This document shows, piece after piece, positions 1 to 8,802 of a stretch of 64,000 nt of DNA. Every line of letters begins with the position of its first letter. Position 1 is the first letter of the stretch. The notes under the pieces are model-generated. The model did no database searches. It had not been told where the DNA came from and saw only the letters and a program-made list of their open reading frames with translations. The translations under genes and the position numbers were made by a program. The DNA comes from CADCWK01 sp965218235 (lineage in GTDB: Bacteria > Chloroflexota > Chloroflexia > Thermomicrobiales > UBA6265): the NCBI GenBank assembly GCA_965218235.1, contig OZ244595.1, positions 186,001 through 250,000 of the forward strand. Reading direction: 5' to 3'.

Positions 1-146
1 ATCGCCGCTCGGACGATCTGTCCCCGGCCGAGCGGCGACCCGTTCGCCCGCGCTGGCCGCTCCGGCTTAAGCCAGACCGACTCCGAAACGGGCAACCCAC
101 CCTGCTCAACCGACAGATCAGGTACCGCCTGGACTTCGTCAGTCAT
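1..146 (-). CDS. TetR-family repressor, N-terminal part (cut by window edge)
   Basis: Reading leftwards from an ATG at 146, 48 codons stay open to the window edge. The peptide contains SVWLKPERPARANG and then PLGRGQIVRAAI, which resembles the start of a TetR helix-turn-helix domain (typically LSREQIVxAAI). It is divergent from the DrrAB-type exporter genes with a palindrome-rich gap between, the usual arrangement for an efflux repressor and its target. The disordered lead of about 35 residues is common in this subgroup. An AG-rich stretch (ggag, then gagcggg) precedes the ATG. Only the N-terminus is visible, so the ligand domain and exact subfamily cannot be judged. Confidence 0.6.
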   Translation of the reverse strand, partial: MTDEVQAVPDLSVEQGGLPVSESVWLKPERPARANGSPLGRGQIVRAA

Positions 147-183
147 CCCGCTCTTCGACTCCAGATTGATTCGTCGGGACCGG

Positions 184-212
184 TTGACACCGGTCGATCC
201 AGCCATTATCGT
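184..212 (+). promoter_or_regulatory. Predicted sigma70-type promoter for the DrrAB exporter
   Basis: A perfect TTGACA lies at 184-189. A TATCGT hexamer follows at 207-212 after a 17-base spacer and matches the -10 consensus at four of six positions. The -10 overlaps the first of three palindromic sites that start at 211, so a bound repressor would block polymerase. The transcript would carry a leader of about 170 bases before the ATG at 390. Confidence 0.5.
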
Positions 213-257
213 ACAACGTACGTCTGTCGTACAGTGTACCATAGACGTACACTGTAC
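211..257. promoter_or_regulatory. Three phased palindromic operator sites
   Basis: Three 11-base near-palindromes start exactly 18 bases apart: GTACAACGTAC at 211, GTACAGTGTAC at 229 and GTACACTGTAC at 247. The second and third are perfect reverse complements of each other with a 7-base spacer. They sit in the divergent gap between a TetR-like gene and its putative ABC exporter target and cover the predicted -10 and start site. An efflux operator is the natural reading. The phasing suggests two or three dimers binding side by side. Confidence 0.6.
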
Positions 258-389
258 CAGATGCAATCGATCGGGTATCCTGCGAACGTACGCGAGTCGT
301 TCCGAACGATCAATTCAATCGGGGCCGATAATGACCCCTTTCAATGCGAGACTGAGAAGGTCGTTCAGATCGTGACGGGAAGGATCGCA

Positions 390-1382
390 ATGAGTATCAC
401 GCGTGTCCAGAGCCATGAGGGCCACCTCGCCATCGACGCCCATGGGCTGACCAAGCGCTACGGAAAGGCGCTCGCCGTCGATGGCGTCGACCTCTCCGTC
501 CGGACCGGTTCCGTCCTCGGCCTGCTCGGACCGAACGGGGCTGGCAAGACGACGATCGTCCGGATGCTGACGACGCTGATCCGGCCCGACGCCGGAAGCG
601 CGACCGTCGCCGGCTACGACCTCGCCACGCAGGGCAACGAGATTCGGCGTTCGGTCGGCCTGACCGGCCAGTACGCCGCGGTCGACGAGCTCCTGACGGG
701 CGAGGAAAACCTGATGATGGTCGGGCGGCTCTACCACCTGCCCAGCGGCGAGGTCCGCCGCCGAAGCAGCGAGTTACTCGAGCAGTTCGACCTGACCGAC
801 GCCGCCCGCCGGCCGGTCAAGACCTACTCCGGTGGGATGCGCCGCCGCCTGGACCTCGCCGCCTCGCTGATCGCCGCGCCACCGGTCATCTTCCTCGATG
901 AACCGACGACCGGCCTGGACCCGCGCAGCCGGCTCGGCATGTGGGAGGTGCTGGACGGGCTCGTTCGTGGCGGAACGACGATCCTGCTGACGACGCAGTA
1001 CCTCGACGAGGCCGACCGGTTGGCCGACGACATCGTCGTGATCGACCACGGCCACATCGTCGCCTCCGGGACGCCCGACAGCCTCAAGCGCCAGGTCGGC
1101 GGCGAGGCGATCGACGTCGTCCTCGGCGAGGCGGCCAACGTGTCGGCCGCGGTCGAGCTGCTGCACGGCCGGCTGAACGTCACGGTCACCCCGTCCGAGG
1201 ATCGCCACGCCGGCCTGTCACTCTCGGCGCCGGACGGCTCCGCGACGCTGGTCGCGGTGATCCGTGCCCTCGACGAGCAGGGCATCGCGATCGCCGACAT
1301 TGGCCTGCGCCGGCCGACGCTGGACGATGTCTTCCTGCGCCTGACCGGTCAGACGACCGAACCCAACGAGGAGGCAGCCTGA
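390..1382 (+). CDS. ABC exporter ATP-binding protein, DrrA/daunorubicin-resistance type
   Basis: This 330-residue protein is the ATPase of a two-gene drug or lipid exporter. Visible motifs are Walker A GPNGAGKTT, the signature TYSGGMRRRLDLA, Walker B VIFLDEPTTGLD, and the switch region ILLTTQYLDEADRLAD. The TTQYLDEAD form and the C-terminal DrrA-type domain (about residues 230-320) are typical of daunorubicin/doxorubicin-resistance ATPases. The start at 390 is chosen because GGGAAGGA lies just upstream and the protein then begins close to the ABC domain; the frame is open further upstream but runs through the operator sites. It overlaps the permease gene by one base, so the two are translated together. 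The substrate cannot be told. Confidence 0.9.
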   Translation: MSITRVQSHEGHLAIDAHGLTKRYGKALAVDGVDLSVRTGSVLGLLGPNGAGKTTIVRMLTTLIRPDAGSATVAGYDLATQGNEIRRSVGLTGQYAAVDELLTGEENLMMVGRLYHLPSGEVRRRSSELLEQFDLTDAARRPVKTYSGGMRRRLDLAASLIAAPPVIFLDEPTTGLDPRSRLGMWEVLDGLVRGGTTILLTTQYLDEADRLADDIVVIDHGHIVASGTPDSLKRQVGGEAIDVVLGEAANVSAAVELLHGRLNVTVTPSEDRHAGLSLSAPDGSATLVAVIRALDEQGIAIADIGLRRPTLDDVFLRLTGQTTEPNEEAA

Positions 1383-2242
1383 TGCAATCGACCCTGACCG
1401 CGTCCGCTCAGCCCCGGACGATCGAGCGTCCCGGCTTTCTGAGCGACCTGCGCTGGCTGGCCAGCGACTCGTTCACGATCATCCGCCGCAATCTGACCCA
1501 GATCCGGCGGGTACCGGAGAAGCTGCTCGACGTCACGATCCAGCCGATCATGTTCGTCGTCCTGTTCGGCTTCGTCTTCGGCGGCGCGATCAACGTGCCG
1601 GACGGGATCGACTACCGCTCCTTCCTGATGGCCGGCATCTTCACCCAGTCGATCGCCTTCCTCGCCGTCGGGACGGCGGTCGGCATGACCGAGGACATGA
1701 AGACCGGGGTGATGGACCGGTTCCGGTCGCTGCCGATCTCCCGGGCGGCCGTCCTGTTCGGGCGGACGTTCAGCGACCTGATCCAGAGCGCGCTCGGGGC
1801 GACGGTCCTCGGTGTGACCGGCGCGGTGGTCGGCTGGCGCATCCACGAGAGTTTCATATCGGCCGTCGCCGGCTTCGGCGTCCTGCTGCTGTTCGGGTTC
1901 GCGATGAGCTGGATCGGCATCCTGCTCGGTCTCGTCGTCCGGACGAGCGAGGGCGCTCAGGGCGTCGGCTTCATGGCGATCTTCCCGCTGACCTTCGCCT
2001 CGAACGCCTTCGTCCCGACCGACAGCATGCCGAAGTACCTGCGGATCTTCGCCGAATGGAACCCGATCAGCGCCACCACCGCCGCTCTGCGCAGCCTGTT
2101 CGGCAATAGTGGCCCGGCGCTCCAGTCGGGCGCCTGGCCGATGGAGAACCCGGTCGCGGCATCACTCTTGTGGAGTGTCGCGCTCCTGGTCATCTTCGTC
2201 CCGCTCGCAATCTGGAAGTACCGCCAGACCGTCAACCGCTAG
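1382..2242 (+). CDS. ABC-2 type exporter permease, DrrB-like
   Basis: This 286-residue membrane protein partners the ATPase encoded just upstream (shared TGATG stop/start). It shows the ABC-2 membrane pattern: a cytoplasmic lead of about 45 residues, a first membrane span (PIMFVVLFGFVFGGAI), further spans near SFLMAGIFTQSIAFLAVG, the cytoplasmic segment DRFRSLPISRAAVLFGR, and later spans including LLLFGFAMSWIGILLGLV. The segment after it (NAFVPTDSMPKYLRIFAEWNPIS) is characteristic of DrrB/NodJ-type permeases. Together the pair should act as a dimeric exporter in the cytoplasmic membrane, probably for an amphipathic drug, under control of the divergent TetR protein. Confidence 0.88.
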   Translation: MQSTLTASAQPRTIERPGFLSDLRWLASDSFTIIRRNLTQIRRVPEKLLDVTIQPIMFVVLFGFVFGGAINVPDGIDYRSFLMAGIFTQSIAFLAVGTAVGMTEDMKTGVMDRFRSLPISRAAVLFGRTFSDLIQSALGATVLGVTGAVVGWRIHESFISAVAGFGVLLLFGFAMSWIGILLGLVVRTSEGAQGVGFMAIFPLTFASNAFVPTDSMPKYLRIFAEWNPISATTAALRSLFGNSGPALQSGAWPMENPVAASLLWSVALLVIFVPLAIWKYRQTVNR

Positions 2243-2516
2243 GTAAGGGTCGGGCTAGGTAGTCTCCTAACCGCCCGGCCCGCCGCGGACGCCGGCACCA
2301 TCCTGTCCAGACTGGCAGTAGCGAAGAGGCCCGGTTCTCGGCGTTCATATTCCTGTCACACCTGTCGGCTATACGGATGCGTGATCTGGCGCGGCGACCC
2401 GGAGCAGGGTCCGACCGCGCCGCGTTCAGGACCAACCGGTGGGTTGGCTGCGACGATGCAGATGCGCTGGCGGGAGTCCGCCATACCGCGTCCGAAATCG
2501 GACGAGGAGGACCAGA

Positions 2517-4169
2517 ATGGCTGAACAGGCCGCATCGTCGGTTCAGGCGCCGGGGGGCACGAACCCCGATGACTCGCCGTCGTACCTTCCTCATGACCAG
2601 ATCGTCCGGGTCATGATCGGCATCCTGGCCGGGGTCTTCCTCGGCGCCCTTGACCAGAGCGTCGTCGGCACCGCCCTCCCCCGGATCACGTCGGAACTCG
2701 GCGGTCTCAACCACCTGTCATGGGTCGTGACGGCCTACCTGCTGACCTCGACCGCCGTCACCCCGCTCTGGGGCAAGATCTCCGACCTCTACGGCCGGCG
2801 CCTGATCTTCCAGGTCTCGATCGGCATCTTCATCGTCGGCTCGATGCTCTGCGGCGTTGCGCAGGACATGCTGCAGCTGATCGCCTTCCGGGCGATCCAG
2901 GGCATCGGCGGCGGCGGTCTGTTCGCGCTCGGGCTCGCGATCATCGGCGACATCATTCCCCCGCGGGATCGGGGGCGGTACGGCGGCATGTTCGGCGCCG
3001 TCTTCGGCGTCTCCAGCATCGCTGGCCCATTGCTCGGTGGCTTCTTCACCGACGGTCCCGGCTGGCGCTGGATCTTCTTCATCAACGTCCCGGTCGGCAT
3101 CGTCGCCTTCTACATCCTGACCCGGAACCTGAACATGCCTCGCGTCCGCCGGGAGGCATCGGTGGATTACGCCGGCGCGACCCTGATCGTCGGCGCGGTC
3201 ACCGCCCTGCTGCTCTATCTCAACTGGGCCGGGGATTCCTACGGCTGGCTGTCGGTCCGGGCCCTGGCGCTGGTCGCGCTGGCCGTGATCCTCGCCGTCT
3301 CGTTCGTCCTCTCCGAGCTGCGGGTCCGGGAGCCGATCATCCCGATGCACCTGTTCCGCGGCAACGTCTTCACCGTCGGTAACATCTACGCGGCCGTCTC
3401 CGGTGTCGCGATGTTCAGCGCCCTGATCTTCCTGCCGGTCTACTTCCAGGCCGTGAAGGGCATGAGCGCCACCGAGTCGGGGCTGGCGCTGATCCCGGCG
3501 GTGCTCGGGATCATCCTGACGTCGATCGGCTCCGGCATCCTGATGGGCAACACCGGCCGCTACAAGATCTACCCGATCGCCGGCGCCATCATGCTGATCG
3601 CCGCCCTCGGGGCGATGTCGTTCATCACCCCAGACACCAACTACTGGCTGATCGCGGCCGAGATGCTGCTTTTCGGCGGCGGCCTCGGCATGTCCTTCCA
3701 GGTGATCAACACCGCCGTCCAGAACGCCGTCCCGCTGCGCGACATGGGCGCGGCGACCTCGGCCGTCACCTTCTTCCGGAGCCTCGGTGGCTCGGTCGGG
3801 ACGGCGCTGTTCGGCGCGATCCTGACCAGCAAGCTGGCGAGTTATCTGGCCACGTCGATCGCTGAGAACCCACAGCCGGCCGACCCGGCCGCGACCGGCG
3901 CACCAGCGATCGACACCAACAACATCGCCGCGATCCAGGCCCTCCCGGAGCCGGTCAAGGGCTTCGTCCTCAACGCGTTCTCGGACGCCCTCGGCGATGT
4001 CTTCCTCTGGGCGCTGCCCTTCTGTCTGGTCGCCCTGGTCGTCGCCCTCTTCCTGCGCGAGATCCCGCTCAAGGAATCGCCAATGGAGCAGGGCGTCACC
4101 GAGGGTGAGGCAGCCCGGAGTGGCGAGGCGGCGAGGTCGGAGGGACCGCCCGTCTTCGCCGGCCACTAA
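2517..4169 (+). CDS. MFS drug exporter, DHA2 (EmrB/QacA) type, copy 1
   Basis: This 550-residue protein has the 14-span DHA2 pattern. It carries the motif A region GKISDLYGRRLIF after the second span, the antiporter motif C-like segment GPLLGGFFTDGPGWRWIFFINVPVG, and a long periplasmic loop before the last span. The start at 2517 is preceded by GGAGG with six bases spacing. The conserved part begins at about residue 30 (QIVRVMIGILAGVFLGALDQSVVGTALP), where an Asp in the first span is expected for proton coupling. A close paralogue lies at 7019-8668. Function is inferred as proton-driven export of drugs or metabolites; the real substrate is unknown. A hairpin terminator follows. Confidence 0.9.
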   Translation: MAEQAASSVQAPGGTNPDDSPSYLPHDQIVRVMIGILAGVFLGALDQSVVGTALPRITSELGGLNHLSWVVTAYLLTSTAVTPLWGKISDLYGRRLIFQVSIGIFIVGSMLCGVAQDMLQLIAFRAIQGIGGGGLFALGLAIIGDIIPPRDRGRYGGMFGAVFGVSSIAGPLLGGFFTDGPGWRWIFFINVPVGIVAFYILTRNLNMPRVRREASVDYAGATLIVGAVTALLLYLNWAGDSYGWLSVRALALVALAVILAVSFVLSELRVREPIIPMHLFRGNVFTVGNIYAAVSGVAMFSALIFLPVYFQAVKGMSATESGLALIPAVLGIILTSIGSGILMGNTGRYKIYPIAGAIMLIAALGAMSFITPDTNYWLIAAEMLLFGGGLGMSFQVINTAVQNAVPLRDMGAATSAVTFFRSLGGSVGTALFGAILTSKLASYLATSIAENPQPADPAATGAPAIDTNNIAAIQALPEPVKGFVLNAFSDALGDVFLWALPFCLVALVVALFLREIPLKESPMEQGVTEGEAARSGEAARSEGPPVFAGH

Positions 4170-4202
4170 CCCGTATCTCGACCCGATACCAACTCCACCG
4201 CA

Positions 4203-4240
4203 GACGAGACCGCCGCGCGTAGCCGAGCGGCGGTCTCGTC
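4203..4240. terminator. Hairpin terminator between convergent genes
   Basis: A perfect 14-base stem (4203-4216 with 4227-4240) with a 10-base loop begins 34 bases after the MFS stop. A second, weaker hairpin (GGGGACAG at 4288-4295 with CTGTCCCC at 4310-4317) lies nearer the amidohydrolase stop. There is no clear T-run, as is common in GC-rich genomes. Confidence 0.6.
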
Positions 4241-4373
4241 CTGTCCATCCGACGACGTCCAGCGGCAGATTGTGGCGCCAATCCGTCGGGGACAGGGCTC
4301 CTCGCTTCGCTGTCCCCTCCCGGCCGCCACAGCGGCCATCGCCCCGCGGGGGGATACATGACCGGGGTTCGCT

Positions 4374-5771
4374 CTACAACGCCGCGACGGCCCGCGACGC
4401 TTCCGGCGCCGACTCACCGCTGTCGTAGCGATATGGCCACGGGTGACGCTCGTGAGTGGATGTCACGTCGCGAACCGCCCGTTGTCGCCCCTCGATGTCG
4501 AAGCACGCCAGCTGGTTGCCGCGAAGCAGCTGGGTTGCCCCGTCCATCGCCTGTCGCGTGGTCATCAGCCCATCGGCCACTTCTTCTTCGAGGGCCCTGG
4601 TGAGCCAGCGACGCATCTGGACCGCGTAGGCATAGGCCATCGAGGGCGTCGTCGTATCGTCGCCAAAGGCAAAGAGCTTGTTCATTGGGACAGCATGCAG
4701 GAAGCGCCGAATGAAATCCCTGGTTGCGAACGGATTGATCGCCCACGCCCAGCACAGATCCACGGAAACGTTGCCGAAGTGCTTGGCCAGGGCGATCAGC
4801 TCGTCACTGTAGGGGTAGGCGATGTGCATCAGCACGAAACGCGCGTCCGGATACTCCATCAGGAGTGGCGCGAGGTGACCCGCCCGCAACCGGTCGACCG
4901 GCATGGCCGCGCCGGATAGCCCGGTCCCCGCGAGGTAACCGGTATGGAGTTTGATCGGCAGATGGTACGCACTGGCCAGTTCCACCCCGCGGGCCAGGGC
5001 CCAGTCGCCGAGGCAGAGCCGAGCCTCCGATTGAGGGTCGTCGGTCCCCGGACCGCCCCCAAGCACCGTCTGTACCGCGCGCTCGGCTTCGGCGTCCGTT
5101 CGCTTCCGCCACGCCAGGGTGCGGACGTAGGCGTGCTGGGATTTCACCGCGATGGAGAGTGGAGCACACCGGGCGAACAGTGCCTCCATCGACTGCTCCA
5201 GGGTGGCGAGATTCCGGACCGTTACGCCGGTCGCTTCCTCGAGGACCGGATCGTCGATCAGGCCGGAGGCGAACCGGCGCAACGAGAGATCGCGGAGGAA
5301 GAACGCGGCGGACGTTCGGGGAAGGTCGATCACGTCGAGCCCCAGATCCGCCTGGACATGATCGAGCTTCGCACGGTCGCGCAGGAGCGCGACACACCCA
5401 CCTTTGCGCTGCAACGCCTGGAGCCGCTGCTGCCCCGCTCGAATGGTTGCCGCGCTTACCACCTCGATCTCGTACAGATCACGAGCGGCGATGCGGACCG
5501 CCTCGCCGTACCCGGTGAACTGGGCCATGTCCCAGGCGGCCGCCACATCGGCGAAGCGGCCTTCGAGATCCTCGTTGCTGCTGTCCTTGAGGCGGGCAAC
5601 GGCGTCGAGCGAGGCACCAGCGATGATCAGGTCCGACGAGCTATACCATCCGAAGAGGTCGCCAAGGATGTCAGGTGCGTTCGGTCCCTCCCAGGCATAG
5701 TCGCCCGGCAGATGGGTATGCGTATCGATCACTGAGACGTTGGCAATGTGGTCGGCAATCTCGCTCGGCAT
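4374..5771 (-). CDS. Amidohydrolase-fold protein (amidohydrolase_2-like)
   Basis: This 465-residue protein has a metal-dependent TIM-barrel look. The HxH metal motif is at residues 18-20 (VIDTHTHLPG). A mid-chain IKLHTGYLAG is followed by FVLMHIAYPYSDE, which supply the usual later histidines. The terminal Asp is probably in FAFGDDTTTPS. GGAGG precedes the ATG. Family members hydrolyse or decarboxylate small organic acids, or are uronate-isomerase-like; the substrate cannot be assigned here. It lies between two MFS exporter copies and points against the first, so it probably forms its own unit. Members are usually 300-450 residues, and the N-terminal half here (about residues 60-230) is longer and less recognisable. 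Confidence 0.75.
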   Translation of the reverse strand: MPSEIADHIANVSVIDTHTHLPGDYAWEGPNAPDILGDLFGWYSSSDLIIAGASLDAVARLKDSSNEDLEGRFADVAAAWDMAQFTGYGEAVRIAARDLYEIEVVSAATIRAGQQRLQALQRKGGCVALLRDRAKLDHVQADLGLDVIDLPRTSAAFFLRDLSLRRFASGLIDDPVLEEATGVTVRNLATLEQSMEALFARCAPLSIAVKSQHAYVRTLAWRKRTDAEAERAVQTVLGGGPGTDDPQSEARLCLGDWALARGVELASAYHLPIKLHTGYLAGTGLSGAAMPVDRLRAGHLAPLLMEYPDARFVLMHIAYPYSDELIALAKHFGNVSVDLCWAWAINPFATRDFIRRFLHAVPMNKLFAFGDDTTTPSMAYAYAVQMRRWLTRALEEEVADGLMTTRQAMDGATQLLRGNQLACFDIEGRQRAVRDVTSTHERHPWPYRYDSGESAPEASRAVAAL

Positions 5772-6102
5772 TGGTCCTCCGTTTCACCGCTACGTTGTCC
5801 CGTTGTCGTCGTCGCAGTTTGCAGCAGGAGTCCGACCATACGCTCGCCCGACAGGTGGCCGCCCGGCCCGCCAGGCAAGCTCACATAGTTCCGGCGTTCT
5901 CGAGGGCCGCGCGTCCGCGCCGGCCCACAGCTCGTCGGACAGGAGGAGACGGCTCATGGTCCAGATTCACCGCGACGTCAACCGGTTTCGACAGGCACTC
6001 CGAATGGTCCGGACTCAGGTCCGGCGCGGAGCGCAATCCGCCAGACATCCAATTCGACACGTCACTGGTTGGCCAACCAGGTCGATCCGCTTCGCAGGAT
6101 CG
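5772..6102. other. Gene-free interval with a perfect 16-base palindrome
   Basis: No convincing gene was found in these 331 bases, which hold the amidohydrolase promoter region and the 3' side of the tetR gene. A perfect palindrome, CTGGTTGGCCAACCAG, lies at 6065-6080, 23 bases beyond the tetR stop. It shares the GGTTGG/CCAACC half-site with the operator at 6935-6952, though in the opposite arrangement. It could be a second binding site or a short terminator stem. Confidence 0.4.
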
Positions 6103-6756
6103 CTACTCCCCGGTGTGGATCGCGTCGTCGCTCGCCAAACGCGAGACCATCTCCCGGTCGCTCATGGCGCCGTCGAGGAACAGCGAGACGACCGACTCGA
6201 CGGCCTCGTCGATCGCCGGTGGTGGGCTCGACCGCCAGGGGCCGGCGGCCTGCGAGCGGGTCATGGAGAAGAACAGATCGACGAGGACGTCCGGGTCGGC
6301 CGGCCGGAACTCCCCCCGCTCGATCGCCGCGACGAAGAACGGCCGCATCGCCCCCCAGGGCAGTTCCCGCCCCGCGAAGAAGGCAGACCGGCGCTCGGGC
6401 GAGACTTCGTTCTTGAGGCTGATGATGAGCGACGGCATATGCCCGCCCGTCATCGCGATCGTATCCCGGGCGATCCGTCCCAGGATCTCGCGCGTCGTTC
6501 CGCCCGCAGCGATCAACACTTCGAGGCGCCGCCGGCCCTGATCCAGTTCGCGGCCGAGGACGGCGGTGAAGAGGTCGTCCTTGTCCCGAAAATGGTGATA
6601 GAGGGTAGCCTTGTTGAGCCCAACCGCGTCCGCGATCTGCTGCATCGAGATCACGGAGTAGCCCCGCTCCAGGAAGAGCACCCGGGCATGATCGAGAATC
6701 ACCGTGCGCCTGTCCGACGGGGGTCTGCCGCAATCGCCAGTCTGAGTTGTCTGCAT
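6103..6756 (-). CDS. TetR-family transcriptional repressor
   Basis: This 217-residue protein has a classic TetR N-terminal domain: TVILDHARVLFLERGYSVISMQQIADAVGLNKATLYHHFRDKDDLF (helix-turn-helix at about residues 35-60 with the LYHHF signature). The rest is an alpha-helical ligand domain. The start at 6756 is preferred because GAGGAG lies nine bases upstream; earlier in-frame starts at 6792 and 6777 lack a ribosome site. It diverges from the second MFS exporter, and a palindromic operator lies between the two, so it most likely represses that exporter and perhaps itself. Confidence 0.88.
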   Translation of the reverse strand: MQTTQTGDCGRPPSDRRTVILDHARVLFLERGYSVISMQQIADAVGLNKATLYHHFRDKDDLFTAVLGRELDQGRRRLEVLIAAGGTTREILGRIARDTIAMTGGHMPSLIISLKNEVSPERRSAFFAGRELPWGAMRPFFVAAIERGEFRPADPDVLVDLFFSMTRSQAAGPWRSSPPPAIDEAVESVVSLFLDGAMSDREMVSRLASDDAIHTGE

Positions 6757-6889
6757 TGGCGTCTTCTCCTCGACCATCTGATCGTATCGCATCCAGGCAG
6801 GTTTTCAGGCAGAACGCCTGGTTCGGGAACTCCCCGGCAACCGGCGGCAACGGCTTTCGGGTCGTGACCAACGAGGCTTCACCCGGGAC

Positions 6890-6952
6890 TTGACCTTCGT
6901 ATGAATCGTAAGTATAGTCGTTCAGCGACACTCCACCAACCGGTCGGTTGGT
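6890..6952 (+). promoter_or_regulatory. Promoter and TetR operator of the second MFS exporter
   Basis: TTGACC at 6890-6895 and TATAGT at 6913-6918 are separated by 17 bases, a good sigma70-type promoter. Just downstream, ACCAACCG (6935-6942) and CGGTTGGT (6945-6952) form an 8-base inverted repeat around GT, a typical TetR operator shape placed at or just after the start of transcription. The layout predicts repression by the divergent TetR protein. Confidence 0.65.
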
Positions 6953-7018
6953 AGCAATGAGGCAGGAAGTGCGCAACATGCCCGGACCGCCGCGACGGTT
7001 CACCATCAGGAGAAGTTC

Positions 7019-8668
7019 ATGTCCGCGCAGACTGCCTCACACGACGGGACTGCGTCCGCCAGGACGGACGACACGCCGACCTATCTCCCACCCGATCAGA
7101 TCATCCGGGTCATGATCGGCGTCCTCGCCGGCGTCTTCCTCGGCGCCCTCGATCAGAGCATTGTCGGCACCGCCCTCCCCCGGATCACGTCCGAGCTCGG
7201 CGGGCTGGATCAGCTCTCGTGGGTCGTGACGGCCTACCTGCTGACCTCGACCGCGGCCACGCCGCTCTGGGGCAAGATCTCCGACCTGTTCGGCCGCAAG
7301 CTGATCTTCCAGCTTTCGATCGGCATCTTCATCGCCGGCTCGCTGCTCTGCGGCGTCGCCCAGGGAATGCCGGAGCTCATCATCTTCCGGGCCATCCAGG
7401 GCATCGGCGGCGGCGGGCTGTTCGCGCTCGGACTGGCGATCATCGGCGACATCGTCCCGCCGCGTGAGCGGGGTCGCTACGGCGGACTGTTCGGGGCCGT
7501 CTTCGGTGTCTCCAGCATCGCCGGCCCGCTGCTTGGCGGCTTCTTCACCGATGGTCCGGGCTGGCGCTGGATCTTCTTCATCAATGTGCCGATCGGCCTC
7601 GTCGCCTTCCTCATTACCTCGCGGAATCTGACGATGCCCCGGATCCGGCGGCAGGCATCGGTCGATTACCTCGGCGCGGGCGTCATCGTCACATCGGTCG
7701 CCTCGCTGCTGCTCTACCTCAACTGGGCTGGCGGCGCGTACGGTTGGGCGTCGGCGCAGGGATTGGGGCTGGTCGCTCTTGCCGTCGCGCTGGGGGTCGC
7801 CTTCATCTTCGTCGAGTTGCGCGTCAGCGAGCCGATCATCCCGATGCGCCTGTTCCGCGGGAACGTCTTCTCGATCGGTAACATCTACATGACCGTCACC
7901 GGCGTGGCGATGTTCGGCGCCCTGATCTACCTGCCGGTCTACTTCCAGGCCGTCCGGGGAATGAGCGCGACCCAGTCGGGCCTGGCGCTGATACCGGCCG
8001 TCACCGGCATCCTGCTGACCTCGATCGGTTCCGGCTTCCTCATCACGAAGACCGGCCGTTACAAGATTTTCCCGATCATCGGCTCAGCCACCCTCTTGGT
8101 CGCGCTGTTCCTGATGACGTCCATCGACACGGCCACGCCCTATTGGAAGATCGCGATCTACATGCTGCTGTTTGGGTCCGGGCTCGGCTTCGCCATGCAG
8201 ACCATCACGACGGCGATCCAGAACGCTGTCTCCCGGCGGGACATGGGCGCGGCGACCTCCTCGACGACCTTCTTCCGCAGCCTCGGTGGCGCAATCGGCG
8301 CGGCCCTGTTCGGCGCGATCCTGACAAGCGGGCTCGGTACCTACGTGGCTGAGGAGTTCGCCGCCAACCCGCAGCCGGTCGCTCCGAACAGTACGGGCGC
8401 CGTCGTGATCGACACCAACAACGTCTCGGCGATCCAGGCCCTGCCAGAGCCGGTCAAGGGCTTCGTCCTGAGCGCGTTCTCGCACGCGATCGATGACGTC
8501 TTCCTCTGGGCGCTTCCGTTCGTGGCGGTCGCCCTGCTCGTGAGCTTCTTCCTCCGCGAACTTCCGCTGCTGGGAGCGCAAGGCACCGAGGAGTCGTCAG
8601 AGGCCGTCGGCCAGACGGAAAAGGTGGAAGCGCCGCGGCCCCGTGAGCCGGTCTACGCCGGGGAGTAA
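7019..8668 (+). CDS. MFS drug exporter, DHA2 (EmrB/QacA) type, copy 2
   Basis: This 549-residue, 14-span DHA2 exporter is strikingly like the one at 2517-4169. Long blocks such as GALDQSIVGTALPRITSELG, GKISDLFGRKLIF and GPLLGGFFTDGPGWRWIFF are the same or nearly so, and both end with a charged tail. AGGAGAAG lies just before the ATG. It is controlled by the divergent TetR gene through the operator at 6935-6952. The function is inferred as proton-coupled export of toxic compounds. The two copies probably arose by duplication and have diverged most in the N- and C-terminal tails. Confidence 0.9.
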   Translation: MSAQTASHDGTASARTDDTPTYLPPDQIIRVMIGVLAGVFLGALDQSIVGTALPRITSELGGLDQLSWVVTAYLLTSTAATPLWGKISDLFGRKLIFQLSIGIFIAGSLLCGVAQGMPELIIFRAIQGIGGGGLFALGLAIIGDIVPPRERGRYGGLFGAVFGVSSIAGPLLGGFFTDGPGWRWIFFINVPIGLVAFLITSRNLTMPRIRRQASVDYLGAGVIVTSVASLLLYLNWAGGAYGWASAQGLGLVALAVALGVAFIFVELRVSEPIIPMRLFRGNVFSIGNIYMTVTGVAMFGALIYLPVYFQAVRGMSATQSGLALIPAVTGILLTSIGSGFLITKTGRYKIFPIIGSATLLVALFLMTSIDTATPYWKIAIYMLLFGSGLGFAMQTITTAIQNAVSRRDMGAATSSTTFFRSLGGAIGAALFGAILTSGLGTYVAEEFAANPQPVAPNSTGAVVIDTNNVSAIQALPEPVKGFVLSAFSHAIDDVFLWALPFVAVALLVSFFLRELPLLGAQGTEESSEAVGQTEKVEAPRPREPVYAGE

Positions 8669-8710
8669 CTCCGGCCATCCCGACCTGACGGCAGTGTCCA
8701 GTCCCGACCG

Positions 8711-8745
8711 GAGCGGCCAGCCGGAACACAGCCCGCTGGCCGCTC
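8711..8745. terminator. Hairpin terminator after the MFS gene
   Basis: GAGCGGCCAGC (8711-8721) pairs perfectly with GCTGGCCGCTC (8735-8745) around a 13-base loop, starting 43 bases after the MFS stop. No T-run follows. Confidence 0.5.
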
Positions 8746-8802
8746 TGGCGTCCGTTCGGACGACACCGCCGACGCACCGGTCGATGCGCTACAGTGCCCG
8801 CC

